A stretch of DNA of 32,594 nt from Owenweeksia sp. (GTDB lineage: Bacteria; Bacteroidota; Bacteroidia; Flavobacteriales; Schleiferiaceae), in contig JANQHO010000166.1 of NCBI GenBank assembly GCA_028277105.1, forward strand, positions 1 to 32,594. Direction: 5' to 3'. Positions within the stretch are counted from its first letter, which is position 1, and each line of letters starts with the position of its first letter. Below the pieces are notes generated by a model. It saw only the letters and a list, made by a program, of their open reading frames with translations, did no database searches and was not told where the DNA came from. The position numbers were made by a program, and so were the translations under genes. This document shows, one piece after another, positions 1-7,780 of the stretch.

Positions 1-1
1 C

Positions 2-100
2 CGCTTAAGAGGTGAAATGAAATTTGCCAGCAGTGATCATTTACGTCAACAACTTCGCCAGGATGAGAAACAAACCCGCAAGATTTTGGGTATTGCTTAG
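2..100 (+). CDS. C-terminal end of an unidentified protein (partial)
   Basis: An open frame runs in from the left edge and stops with TAG after 32 codons. The peptide is rich in Arg, Gln and Lys and ends in KILGIA, which looks like a genuine helical C-terminus rather than noise. It overlaps the start of the next gene by 38 bases in another frame, as is common for tightly packed neighbours. No domain can be recognised from so short a tail, so no function is proposed. The alternative is that it is only a chance open frame. Confidence 0.4.
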   Translation, partial: RLRGEMKFASSDHLRQQLRQDEKQTRKILGIA

Positions 101-566
101 TTTTTTTCTCTGTAACTCTTGTCTTTTTGGACAGGAGTACAAAAATTTGGAAAAAGCTTTGCGGGAGCCTGAAAAGGTTAAAACGCTGGTTTTAAAAAAG
201 GATCATTTAAAAGAGGTGCCCCGGGAAATTCTGCAACTGGTTAATTTACGGGAGCTGGATCTGACTAAAAATGATATTGAGTCTTTCCCGCTTTTTTTAA
301 GCTCGTTAGATTCCCTTAAAGTCCTGAAATTAGCCCGTAATCCGATTGATTCCATTCCCGAAGGGATCAAAATGTTTACCCACCTGGAGGTGTTGGATTG
401 CTGGGATTGTGATATTGAATACATCAGCCTGGAAATTGTACAGCTCAAAGAACTGGAACACCTGGATCTGCGCAATATTTACCTTAAATCCAAAGAGTTG
501 GAATGGATAGCCGAGGCTTTGCCGCAGCTCAAGCTGCAAAGTACTTATGGGTGTGATTGCGATTAA
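63..566 (+). CDS. Secreted leucine-rich-repeat protein
   Basis: This encodes 167 aa from the ATG at 63. An in-frame ATG at 24 exists, but the start at 63 puts a classical export signal at the N-terminus: MRNK, then a hydrophobic stretch, then a likely cleavage after FGQ near residue 24. Cys residues in the signal leave lipidation possible. From about residue 45 there are four to five leucine-rich repeats of the LxxLxLxxNxIxxFP type (for example LRELDL, LKVLKL, LEVLDC, LEHLDL). The protein ends in a Cys-rich tail (CDCD). LRR folds mediate protein-protein contact; the partner is unknown. It is short for the family, so it is a compact single-domain protein. Confidence 0.7.
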   Translation: MRNKPARFWVLLSFFLCNSCLFGQEYKNLEKALREPEKVKTLVLKKDHLKEVPREILQLVNLRELDLTKNDIESFPLFLSSLDSLKVLKLARNPIDSIPEGIKMFTHLEVLDCWDCDIEYISLEIVQLKELEHLDLRNIYLKSKELEWIAEALPQLKLQSTYGCDCD

Positions 567-628
567 TTGGTCTTAAAGAATACGCTTTCTGTTTAATACA
601 ATCTCATATTTATTTGGTATCGCAAAGC

Positions 629-654
629 AGATGTCTCACGTTGTTCGACATTAC
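629..654. repeat. Palindromic repeat unit A, left of the GIY-YIG gene
   Basis: An ATGTC arm (631-635) and a GACAT arm (647-651) flank an 11-base centre. Nearly the same unit occurs right of the nuclease gene at 1149-1174. Together with unit B this is a REP-like family bracketing the gene. Confidence 0.65.
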
Positions 655-682
655 CTAATCTGGTATATTAAATTTTTAGATA

Positions 683-708
683 GTCATTCCGAACGCTGTG
701 AGGAATCC
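683..708. repeat. Palindromic repeat unit B, left of the GIY-YIG gene
   Basis: ATTCC (686-690) and GGAAT (702-706) arms sit around a short centre. The matching unit lies at 1105-1135 on the other side of the nuclease gene. The CATTCC...GAGGAATC wording is typical of dispersed palindromes in Bacteroidota genomes. Confidence 0.65.
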
Positions 709-744
709 ATCTAAATACAATCCTTTTTGTAAATTCCAAGTAGT

Positions 745-1074
745 ATGCAGCGAGAATACTTTGTTTATATACTGACAAACTTCACCAAAACTGTTCTTTA
801 TACTGGAATTACCAACAATTTGATCCAACGCATAAAAGAGCATTATCTAAATGCTAAAACCGGAAAAAACTTTACAGGAAAGTATAAATGCTACTATCTC
901 TTACATTTTGAAAAATTTGAAAGGCCTGATATTGCAATTGATAGAGAAAAAACAATAAAAGGCTGGCGCAGGTCTAAAAAAGAAGATTTAATAAACAGCA
1001 CCAATCCTAACTGGGTATTTCTAAATTCAGAAATAATGGATTGGCCTCCAACCGAAGTTTGCAGGAGAATATAG
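745..1074 (+). CDS. GIY-YIG superfamily nuclease
   Basis: This 109-aa protein fits the size of small stand-alone GIY-YIG proteins (YhbQ/UvrC-N-like, UPF0213 type). The GIY half of the motif appears as FVYIL (residues 6-10) and the YIG half as YTGIT (19-23). R29 follows in the first helix and a candidate metal-binding Glu (E68) lies in IDREKTIKGW. The fold cuts one DNA strand with a single metal ion. The gene stands alone and is bracketed by paired palindromic repeats (629-708 and 1075-1174), which suggests the nuclease may act on these repeats, by analogy with RAYT/REP pairs; that role is inference. No partner gene is seen. Confidence 0.85.
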   Translation: MQREYFVYILTNFTKTVLYTGITNNLIQRIKEHYLNAKTGKNFTGKYKCYYLLHFEKFERPDIAIDREKTIKGWRRSKKEDLINSTNPNWVFLNSEIMDWPPTEVCRRI

Positions 1075-1095
1075 ATGCTTCACTACGTTTAGCAT
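1075..1095. repeat. Short palindrome abutting the GIY-YIG stop codon
   Basis: ATGC and GCAT arms enclose a centre that resembles the other repeat units. It begins at the base after the TAG stop and may be a diverged unit A. Confidence 0.4.
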
Positions 1096-1104
1096 AGCTA
1101 TACA

Positions 1105-1135
1105 GTAGCCATTCCAAATGAAATGAGGAATCTAC
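1105..1135. repeat. Palindromic repeat unit B, right of the GIY-YIG gene
   Basis: ATTCC (1111-1115) and GGAAT (1127-1131) have the same arm spacing as the left copy at 683-708. The centre has diverged. Confidence 0.6.
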
Positions 1136-1148
1136 AACCCTGAAAGCT

Positions 1149-1174
1149 AGATGTCTCGCTTTGCTCGACATGAC
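1149..1174. repeat. Palindromic repeat unit A, right of the GIY-YIG gene
   Basis: ATGTC (1151-1155) and GACAT (1167-1171) sit around a centre that matches the left copy at most positions. The copy has the same orientation as the left one, while the order of A and B is mirrored across the gene (A-B, gene, B-A). Confidence 0.65.
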
Positions 1175-1189
1175 TGCTTTGAAGTATTG

Positions 1190-2071
1190 TTATCGTTTAT
1201 ACCCAAACCGTTTGAGCTGATCTTCGCTCTGCCGCCAATTTTTGCGCACCTTGATGTGCAGGTCTAAAAAAATCTTTTTCTTAAAAAAGCCCTCCAGCCT
1301 TTTACGGGCATCCATCCCCGTTCTTTTGATCATCTTACCCTGGTGGCCGATAATAATTCCTTTTTGGGTTTCGCGCTCCACAAAAATTATTGCCCGTATT
1401 CGGATGATATCTTTCTCTTCTTTAAACTCTTCTACTTCTACTTCTACCGAATAGGGAATTTCTTTTTTGTAATTGTTCAGGATCTGCTCTCTAACCATCT
1501 CCGAAACAAAGAAACGTTCGGTGCGGTCACTTAAAGACTCTTTATCAAAGTAGGGAGGCGATTGGGGTAAAAGCTCTACTACACGGTTTAGCACATTATC
1601 TGTATTGAAGTTGTTAAGAGCGGAAAGGGGAAATATTTCGGCTTTGGGAAATTGCTGTTGCCAGTATTCATAGAGCTCATTAACCTGTTCCTGGTTAGAG
1701 AGGTCAATTTTGTTGATCAGTACTAAGAGGGGTACTTCTAATTGGCGGATGCGCTCCATCATGTCCTCGTCTTTCAATTGCTTTTCACCCGGCTCTGTCA
1801 TGTAAAGTACTACATCGGCATCTTCAAAGGAGGAACGCACAAACTCCATCATACTCTCTTGCAGGGCGTAGGCAGGTTTTATCACTCCGGGAGTATCCGA
1901 GAATACAATTTGATAATCTTCGGCATTGAGCAGCCCGAGTATACGGTGGCGCGTGGTCTGGGCTTTGGGGGTGGCAATGGATAATTGCTCTCCTAAAAAG
2001 GCATTCATCAGGGTGGACTTACCTACGTTGGGATTGCCAATTATATTTACATATCCGGCTTTATGGGCCAT
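1190..2071 (-). CDS. era: GTPase Era, ribosome assembly factor
   Basis: Era binds the 3' end of 16S rRNA and checks small-subunit maturation. The 293-aa length is standard. The GTPase motifs are in order: GNPNVGKS (G1), the TTRHR switch region (G2), DTPG (G3), NKID (G4) and SAL (G5). A C-terminal KH domain follows with the GIIIGHQGKMIK loop that contacts RNA. The start codon lies inside the end of the upstream DUF3857 gene (11-base overlap), so the two are probably co-transcribed and translationally coupled. All key residues are present. Confidence 0.97.
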   Translation of the reverse strand: MAHKAGYVNIIGNPNVGKSTLMNAFLGEQLSIATPKAQTTRHRILGLLNAEDYQIVFSDTPGVIKPAYALQESMMEFVRSSFEDADVVLYMTEPGEKQLKDEDMMERIRQLEVPLLVLINKIDLSNQEQVNELYEYWQQQFPKAEIFPLSALNNFNTDNVLNRVVELLPQSPPYFDKESLSDRTERFFVSEMVREQILNNYKKEIPYSVEVEVEEFKEEKDIIRIRAIIFVERETQKGIIIGHQGKMIKRTGMDARKRLEGFFKKKIFLDLHIKVRKNWRQSEDQLKRFGYKR

Positions 2072-4097
2072 ACAGTTTAAAATTGAGAGTTATACCTTGT
2101 TTTATTTGACCTGCCAATTCCCTGAAATTGCCGATCTCTTCTTTTTCGATCAGCTCGCGGGGAAATGTTACCCGGGCATCTATACAAAAAGTATGCTCAT
2201 CCACTTTTTGTATGGTGTAGTGCATCTCTCCTACTCCGGGTACAGTAAAGGTATGGTCTTTATTTTTTCCCATTAATTCCAGTTCACTTTGGGAATGTAT
2301 GGTAAACTCATAGTGAAACTGATAGGGAAAGGGCAACATAAAACAACGGTCGTAAATACGGTTATTATAAAGTAGAGCATCTTCAAAACTGAGGTTTACG
2401 GTCCACAAACTGTCATTCTCAACCCGGGTTATAGTGCGCTCTGAGTGGCTTTCTTTCAGATCATCTTCCGTAGCCTTAACGAGCCAACTGCGGTCGCTGG
2501 TAGCAGGTAAACCAACATCATTCAGCAAATAATGATGAAAAAGGGGATGCTGAAAACCCCCGGTAAAATAGTAGCGGTAATTTCTCCTAAGGCGATTGTA
2601 TTTGCGATCCAGGAAAAAATCATCTTTCTTATACACTTCGTTTCCCATGCCTGTCAAGCTTGAAAAGTTAAAGGTGCTCAATTTTTCTTGCCGGGGCCAT
2701 ATCATTAAAGCGGTGCTGTTTTCAAGATCGTAGGGCAATTGGTCAACTTCCATAAACCTCAGCCAGTAGTAACCAGGAAAAACAAAGTGTAATTTTCCCT
2801 TTTTATCGGTAAAGGCTATTGCTATGGCATCGATCTGATTTTGGGAGATAAAATCCAGCATTATTGGCCCTCTTTTTTTGGATTTCACCAAAAGTATGTA
2901 GTAGTCTATGCCTGCTCTTTTAAAATATTCAGTGTAAAAAGACATCAGTAGAGTATAACGTATGGGCATCACTGAATCAATACTATTTTCTCTTAAGCTT
3001 AAAACAACTTTACTGATGCGGTCATGAATATATTCTACCTCTTCCACCACATTGGTATAGCGGCTTCTTTGTTCAGCCAGCTTATAAAGATCCTGCTGCA
3101 TATTGTACAGCGGCCGGAAGGATTCATCTTTATGAATAAAAAAAGAACCCATGGCGTCATTTAATCTTAAAAAACTATTGCGGTCGCGGTAATACCGATT
3201 GGGAATAATAAAGGAGCCGAGGGAGATGTTATGATTGAGATAAGAGCTCAACAAATTATTGTGATAGCGGTAATTTTCTAAGGGGCCATTGTAGATCAAG
3301 GCATCAGCCAAACTAAACCAATTATCCTGATATTCCCGGTCATAGCGGTACACCTTATCTTCATAATCTACGGTTACGTAGGGTGTTTCCAGAAAATCAC
3401 AGTTCAGATAAGAGTTACTGGCCACCGCAGGGACATCCTCCAGCTTGAAGCGGTAACGGGCCACGCCTAATTCTTCTGCTTTATTTATCTGTATGGAGCT
3501 ATCACTTACAGCATAGGTAAAAGGATCACTCGTAGTTATTTGAAGCTGGACTTCTGAATGATCTACCGGAAGCTGTTCGTGAAAAAAGATGTATTGTGGG
3601 ACGGGTTCACCTTCTGTTTTATAATAAAAATCCAGGATAGAACCCTCTTCCAGAAAAGGTACTTTAAAACGCAAACCTACCAGTTCACCATCACCGGTAA
3701 AAATAGAGTCAGTAATATAGTCAGGTATACGCTCGCTTTTGCCTTCATACAGCAACAACCGATCTTTCCATATTCTGAAATCGATGCTGGTAATGATGTT
3801 AGTCGGTCCGAACGAAATTTGCAAAAACTGATGCTTTTCAATACTGGCTTTGTCGGGAAATTGCATCCTTCTAAACTCTTCTTTTATTTCCCCGGAATAA
3901 CCACTGTAGGTATTGAAGAACTCGTACCGGGTAGTCTTTTGAGTAATTACCGGCTTATCAAACTCCCATTGCCAAAGGGGAAACCGTTGTGGAACTATTT
4001 CCGAATCCCAGTCGGTATTTTTATAGTTGATCTGCTGCCCTAAACAACAGACAGGAATTAGAAAAAAGAGGTGAATTAGAAACTGAATGGGCCTCAT
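2061..4097 (-). CDS. Secreted DUF3857 / transglutaminase-like protein, catalytic residues apparently lost
   Basis: This 678-aa protein has an N-terminal export signal (hydrophobic to about residue 20, ending CCLGQ). Residues 50-280 match the beta-rich DUF3857 pattern, including an EEGSILDFYYK segment and a VDHSEVQLQI segment. Residues 330-470 have the layout of the transglutaminase-like core (YTLLMSFYTEYFKRAGID, then VFPGYYW), but the usual catalytic Cys in the G-x-C-x-D context is absent, so it is probably not an active enzyme. DUF3857 proteins of Bacteroidota are exported and of unknown function. The gene overlaps era; whether it has any link to Era function is unknown. A -7 like element for it lies at 4112-4119. 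Confidence 0.75.
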   Translation of the reverse strand: MRPIQFLIHLFFLIPVCCLGQQINYKNTDWDSEIVPQRFPLWQWEFDKPVITQKTTRYEFFNTYSGYSGEIKEEFRRMQFPDKASIEKHQFLQISFGPTNIITSIDFRIWKDRLLLYEGKSERIPDYITDSIFTGDGELVGLRFKVPFLEEGSILDFYYKTEGEPVPQYIFFHEQLPVDHSEVQLQITTSDPFTYAVSDSSIQINKAEELGVARYRFKLEDVPAVASNSYLNCDFLETPYVTVDYEDKVYRYDREYQDNWFSLADALIYNGPLENYRYHNNLLSSYLNHNISLGSFIIPNRYYRDRNSFLRLNDAMGSFFIHKDESFRPLYNMQQDLYKLAEQRSRYTNVVEEVEYIHDRISKVVLSLRENSIDSVMPIRYTLLMSFYTEYFKRAGIDYYILLVKSKKRGPIMLDFISQNQIDAIAIAFTDKKGKLHFVFPGYYWLRFMEVDQLPYDLENSTALMIWPRQEKLSTFNFSSLTGMGNEVYKKDDFFLDRKYNRLRRNYRYYFTGGFQHPLFHHYLLNDVGLPATSDRSWLVKATEDDLKESHSERTITRVENDSLWTVNLSFEDALLYNNRIYDRCFMLPFPYQFHYEFTIHSQSELELMGKNKDHTFTVPGVGEMHYTIQKVDEHTFCIDARVTFPRELIEKEEIGNFRELAGQIKQGITLNFKLYGP

Positions 4098-4111
4098 AAG
4101 AGTTGGACTTA

Positions 4112-4119
4112 CAAATATA
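4112..4119 (-). promoter_or_regulatory. Likely -7 element for the DUF3857-era operon
   Basis: CAAATATA on the plus strand reads TATATTTG on the minus strand, matching TAnnTTTG, 15 bases ahead of the ATG at 4097. The nearest upstream TTG (4136-4138) is 16 bases away, shorter than the usual 19-21. Confidence 0.45.
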
Positions 4120-4139
4120 ATAATGGCAGCCCGACCAAC

Positions 4140-4169
4140 TTGCCAAGAACCAAAATATTCTTATATTTG
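4140..4169 (+). promoter_or_regulatory. Bacteroidota promoter of the initiator tRNA gene
   Basis: TTG at 4140-4142, a 19-base spacer, then TATATTTG at 4162-4169 match the Bacteroidota sigma consensus (TTG, 19-21 bases, TAnnTTTG). The tRNA begins 14 bases further on. The region is shared with the divergent DUF3857-era promoter. Confidence 0.75.
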
Positions 4170-4182
4170 CCGACCCAAACAT

Positions 4183-4255
<73 letters not shown>

Positions 4256-4307
4256 CTAGTATTCACTCTAAACTTTTGAACAGTTTCAGGGTAAATTGCT
4301 GATAATC

Positions 4308-4355
4308 ACCTTCAGAAATCACTTTATTGTAGTGATTTCTGAAGGTTTTCTTTTT
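4308..4355 (+). terminator. Hairpin terminator downstream of the initiator tRNA
   Basis: A perfect 16-bp stem (4308-4323 with 4331-4346) and a 7-base loop are followed by a T-rich run (4346-4356). It would end the tRNA transcript and also shields the minus-strand recombinase gene. Confidence 0.8.
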
Positions 4356-4367
4356 TATTGGTATAAG

Positions 4368-4406
4368 TTCGACTTGTCCTGTCAACGAACTGGACAGGAA
4401 TCGAAC
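4368..4406. repeat. Imperfect inverted repeat containing a tRNA T-arm-like sequence
   Basis: GTTCGA...TCCTGTC (4368-4383) faces GGACAGG..TCGAAC (4392-4406). The right arm read on the minus strand, GGTTCGATTCCTGTCC, has the wording of a tRNA T loop and stem, but no tRNA can be folded around it. It may be part of an attachment site or a scar of an earlier insertion. Confidence 0.35.
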
Positions 4407-4464
4407 CTTATTAAGTATCTGACCTGAAGACTTTTAAAAGTAAACAAAATATCAGGTTTGCCAT

Positions 4465-6090
4465 TTAAGTCACCAATTGGTACAAATTCCTCAGAAAAGC
4501 GATGCAATGTGATAAATCTTCCAGGCTAAGTAGCCGACCGTGCTGCTTTTCGCTCTGCCAAATCTTCTTAAAATATGGGTCTTCAAGTTCTTCTAGTTTG
4601 GCTGGGTTTGAATTTGTTGATTTAGCTTTCTCTTCTCCTCTTACATTAAAAATTATGCGCGTAGCTGTATTGATTACTTCATGAAAGTTTCCCATTTCAA
4701 ATACCGCCCTGGGTCGCAACAGCAGGGCAACGATCTTTTGACGCGTTATAAAATCAGTTTTTTGATAAAGCTTACTCAAGTGTAATAACACCCGGACTTT
4801 TTTGCTGATTTTGTTTTTGCTTTTTACTTGTTTCTCAGTAAGCTCTCTCAGTTCATGGCTTAGTTGCTTTATTCTTTCCTTGCAGCCTGATTTAATGAGC
4901 AGGTAGTCTTCAGGTTCAATCTCTCCCTGATGGAGCAAATCTCTTGCTTTTATATTGCGTGTGATCAGGTTTTCTATGCCTTTGGAAATACGGGTATGCT
5001 CCGATTGTTGCTTGTTAAGTAGGGATAAGTGGTTTTCTTCTATGATGCTTTTAAAGACTTCCTTGTAGACTCTTCCCGGATGTAGCTCGCTGAGGCTGTC
5101 AAGAAAGTATTGATTTAATGTGTCTGCTCTTACCCGGTAACCGCATGGAGAGTGGCAATGATAATAGAAATACCTTTTTCCTAATCTGCTTAAAGAACCA
5201 CTACCTGTGAGCTTATGGTTACAAAGCGGGCAATATAGAAAGCCACGTAAGGGAAGTTCTGCTCTGGGTTTACGGACGGGCTTTTTAATAGCCCGATTGT
5301 TAAGGACTTCCTGTACTTGTTGATACAGATGATCTGAAATAAGGGCTTTGTGTTTCCCTTTGATTAGACGGGCTTGCCTTTTTTCAAAGGGAGGAATATA
5401 GATCTTTCCACAGTATACAGGATTACGCAATATGCCATAGAAGTTACTGCGGCTGCATCTAAAACCCCAGGAAGTAGTGAGTTGATGAATGACATTAGTG
5501 TTCAAATGATTCTCTGCTACTAACTCAAAAGCTTTTTTGATCCAGGTGGCTTCCGGTTCTTTTCGAGCTATATACTTTTCACCCTGCGGAGAACATAGGT
5601 TGATATACCCCAAAGGTGCTGGCCCCATCCATCTGCCTTCCTGCCGGGCTTTATACATTCCCTGTTTTACATTGAGTGACCTTCGATCATTTTCCACTTC
5701 AGAAGTAGCCAGGTATAGGGCTAGCATGATCTTGTTTTCCGGTATCGAAAAGTCCAGCGGTTGATCGATCGCCCGTGGTTCAATACCCCACAAACGTAAC
5801 TTATCAATCATGACAAAGGCATCCATAATATTCCGGCTAAAGCGGTCCCAACGGGTAAAAAGAAGAAGATCGGGGCGTTGCTTCCCAAACTTTCTCCAGC
5901 GTTTCATTAAGGTTGACCAGGCCGGGCGATTAAAAGATTTGGCAGTATAATCCTCTTTAATGATCTGCCAAACCTCGATACCAAAGGAGCGGCAATAAGC
6001 TACCAGGCGGTCTTCTTGGCTATGTTGGGAATAGCCCCGGATGGCCTGCTCATCTGTGCTAACCCGTATGTAAAGATCAGCGGTGGGCAT
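4465..6090 (-). CDS. Large serine recombinase (site-specific integrase)
   Basis: This 541-aa protein has the order of the large serine recombinase family. The resolvase catalytic domain covers about residues 4-150, with nucleophile S11 in YIRVSTDEQ and the catalytic Arg cluster in FTRWDRFSRN. The recombinase DNA-binding domain follows (about 160-265). Next is a zinc ribbon (about 285-320, CPLC and later CHSPCGY), then a long charged coiled region. Such enzymes insert and excise elements by a 2-base staggered cut without homology. It sits about 200 bases from the initiator tRNA at the island edge and reads toward it, as expected for an integrase next to its attachment site. No recombination directionality factor is recognised nearby. 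Confidence 0.92.
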   Translation of the reverse strand: MPTADLYIRVSTDEQAIRGYSQHSQEDRLVAYCRSFGIEVWQIIKEDYTAKSFNRPAWSTLMKRWRKFGKQRPDLLLFTRWDRFSRNIMDAFVMIDKLRLWGIEPRAIDQPLDFSIPENKIMLALYLATSEVENDRRSLNVKQGMYKARQEGRWMGPAPLGYINLCSPQGEKYIARKEPEATWIKKAFELVAENHLNTNVIHQLTTSWGFRCSRSNFYGILRNPVYCGKIYIPPFEKRQARLIKGKHKALISDHLYQQVQEVLNNRAIKKPVRKPRAELPLRGFLYCPLCNHKLTGSGSLSRLGKRYFYYHCHSPCGYRVRADTLNQYFLDSLSELHPGRVYKEVFKSIIEENHLSLLNKQQSEHTRISKGIENLITRNIKARDLLHQGEIEPEDYLLIKSGCKERIKQLSHELRELTEKQVKSKNKISKKVRVLLHLSKLYQKTDFITRQKIVALLLRPRAVFEMGNFHEVINTATRIIFNVRGEEKAKSTNSNPAKLEELEDPYFKKIWQSEKQHGRLLSLEDLSHCIAFLRNLYQLVT

Positions 6091-6383
6091 AACAAAATGA
6101 TGTTTATTAAAGATAAAAATTTAAGAGAATCTATACTTGTTAAAATAACGTGTATGCTTTTACAAAAAGTAAAGCATACAAATTATTATCCAGATATCCT
6201 TTCATAGTAAGTTTGTAAGATATCCAAAAAGCAGGTCAAATAGCACTAAGAATACATCATCCCTTGATGATATAAACCCATTGAAAATAGCTGTCTTCAA
6301 GATGACCTTTCACATTACTGTTGAAATCTAGATTAAAAAACTATTTTAGACAGCTTATTAGAATTTCTGAAAAATTGCTATAA
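6091..6383. other. AT-rich divergent intergenic region between recombinase and TIR genes
   Basis: This 293-base low-GC stretch lies between the minus-strand recombinase and the plus-strand TIR gene and should hold both promoters. It contains a perfect 10-bp inverted repeat (6151-6160 with 6171-6180) and two GATATCC words about 26 bases apart. No convincing gene is seen. Confidence 0.6.
6151..6180. promoter_or_regulatory. Perfect inverted repeat, possible operator of the recombinase gene
   Basis: TGTATGCTTT and AAAGCATACA are separated by 10 bases, centred 75 bases upstream of the recombinase start. The symmetry suits a dimeric regulator. There is no T run, so a terminator is less likely. Confidence 0.35.
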
Positions 6384-7316
6384 ATGTCTATGAACAGAAA
6401 ACTGAGCTGTTTTTTAAGTTACCCCCATTCCGACCGTCACTTTGTGAAGGATGTACTAATGCCCATCCTAAAGGAAAAAAATTTCGAAGTATGGTTGGAC
6501 AACAATAGTATTAATGCCGGTTCCAGTGTATATGAGAATGTTATTAAGGGTATTCGTCAAGCCGATGTGATCATTGCGATATATAGTCACAGGAGCACTT
6601 GGTTTGCCTTTGAATTAGGAGCAGCTATTGCCCAGGATAAACCTATCGTTGGTATTTTAACAAAAAATCGCCCCCGGCCTTCCCGCTTTTTACCTATTGA
6701 CTATATCTATTACGTTGAAACCGAACAAGAAATGTTCAGAGAGCACCTGGAGATTTCCTTATCATCCTTGGCCAATAGCCTTATAGATGCCCAACAATTA
6801 CGTTTTTATCCCAATCAAAAACTTATTGGTATCAAGGCTGGAACTGACCGACCTGATTTTCAGAACGAATTACGCTTTACTTCCGAGTTGATCGGTCTAC
6901 TCAAACAAGTCACCCGCTCCGAATCCATCCAACTCGTAAATACTTCCAAAGGATCCTTTAAGAGCCTGATATCTCTCGACCTGAAATCTTGGGCTGAACT
7001 GGCTGAAAAAGTATTCTTTTTCATTCCTGAACTGAAAAAGAGAAAATCAGAACGACTGAAGATTGATGCTGAAGTTGGAAAGTTACGAGCTGATACCCTC
7101 GATACCTTAGCAGATATTAGGAGAAAAGATTCGGCTCATGAAATGCAGGAAAAGATAGATGAGCTGGAATATGCCGAACGTATGATCGAATTAATTTTTA
7201 AATTCCAACGATTGGGTGTCGAGGTACAGTTTGCTGATGAACTGTATGTAACGGTTAATGAAAAGGGTATTATGGAATTTAAGCTACCCCGTCTGTTAAA
7301 GGATAATGACTTTTAA
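6384..7316 (+). CDS. TIR-domain protein, candidate NAD-cleaving defence effector
   Basis: The 310-aa product starts with a TIR fold (about residues 6-115): CFLSYPHSDRHFV opens it, AGSSVYENVIKGIRQADVIIAIYS gives strands C-D, and STWFAFELGAAIA carries the Glu (E77) placed where catalytic TIRs have theirs. Bacterial TIR domains of this kind cleave NAD or make cyclic ADP-ribose signals during phage infection. The C-terminal half (about 175-310) is not recognised; it has a helical, charged, coiled-coil-like stretch around 215-275 that could oligomerise or sense a trigger. A second ATG two codons downstream is an alternative start. It sits convergent to the defence operon and is not co-transcribed with it, so it may be an independent system on the same island. 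Confidence 0.8.
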   Translation: MSMNRKLSCFLSYPHSDRHFVKDVLMPILKEKNFEVWLDNNSINAGSSVYENVIKGIRQADVIIAIYSHRSTWFAFELGAAIAQDKPIVGILTKNRPRPSRFLPIDYIYYVETEQEMFREHLEISLSSLANSLIDAQQLRFYPNQKLIGIKAGTDRPDFQNELRFTSELIGLLKQVTRSESIQLVNTSKGSFKSLISLDLKSWAELAEKVFFFIPELKKRKSERLKIDAEVGKLRADTLDTLADIRRKDSAHEMQEKIDELEYAERMIELIFKFQRLGVEVQFADELYVTVNEKGIMEFKLPRLLKDNDF

Positions 7317-7387
7317 AACAGAGTTGCTATGACTTACTCTCATTCCTCTACACAGTGCTGCCTAGAGAAATAAAGGTATAAAGGTAT

Positions 7388-7780
7388 TTAGTTTTTCGCC
7401 TTACTCAATTTTTTGCCGCTGTAAGTGAAGGTATAGAGAAAGGGGTCATGCTCCTTTTCAGATACCTCTATAATCCTGGGCCAAACCCGCAACACCGTCA
7501 TAGCAAATTCAAAGAGGTCTGGTTTCGTTACATTTCCGGCTTTACAGGCAATCACCTTGTAGCCCTCTTCATAATGCTTAAGGATCGGTATTTCCAGACC
7601 CCTCTTTTGTTCATTAACCATAAGCAGCAGTGCTTTTCCAGATTCGGCAGAAGGGATTTCCTGGTCTATCCAATGAATAATCTGGTATTGCTTTTTTCTT
7701 TGTAAGTTGTGGATGCTGATCAGTGCATCCACCAACTTTTTCGGGAAATTTATGTCGATATAGATCTCTAAGGCACTCAT
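7388..7780 (-). CDS. PIN-like toxin, VapC45 type
   Basis: This 130-aa protein has the layout of the VapC45 PIN-like family: an N-terminal strand with an acidic residue (IYIDINFP, D9), the helix KKLVDALISI, a second acidic strand IHWIDQEIP, a central YKVIACKAG strand, and a helix ending in RVWPRIIE. PIN proteins are metal-dependent ribonucleases. The usual D-E-N at the first motif reads D-I-N here, so activity is uncertain. Its ATG overlaps the TGA of the methyltransferase gene (ATGA), the classic toxin-after-antitoxin arrangement. The upstream product ends in a VapB45-like HTH-DUF433 module, which supports the toxin call. Confidence 0.7.
   Translation of the reverse strand: MSALEIYIDINFPKKLVDALISIHNLQRKKQYQIIHWIDQEIPSAESGKALLLMVNEQKRGLEIPILKHYEEGYKVIACKAGNVTKPDLFEFAMTVLRVWPRIIEVSEKEHDPFLYTFTYSGKKLSKAKN

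Noticed and set aside
3558..4043. Plus-strand open frame of 161 codons opposite the DUF3857 gene
   Set aside because: No domain, no promoter or start context; the minus-strand frame has a signal peptide and family motifs.
7317..7387. Possible terminator between the converging TIR and toxin genes
   Set aside because: Only a small direct repeat (AAAGGTAT) is present; no stem with a T run could be found.
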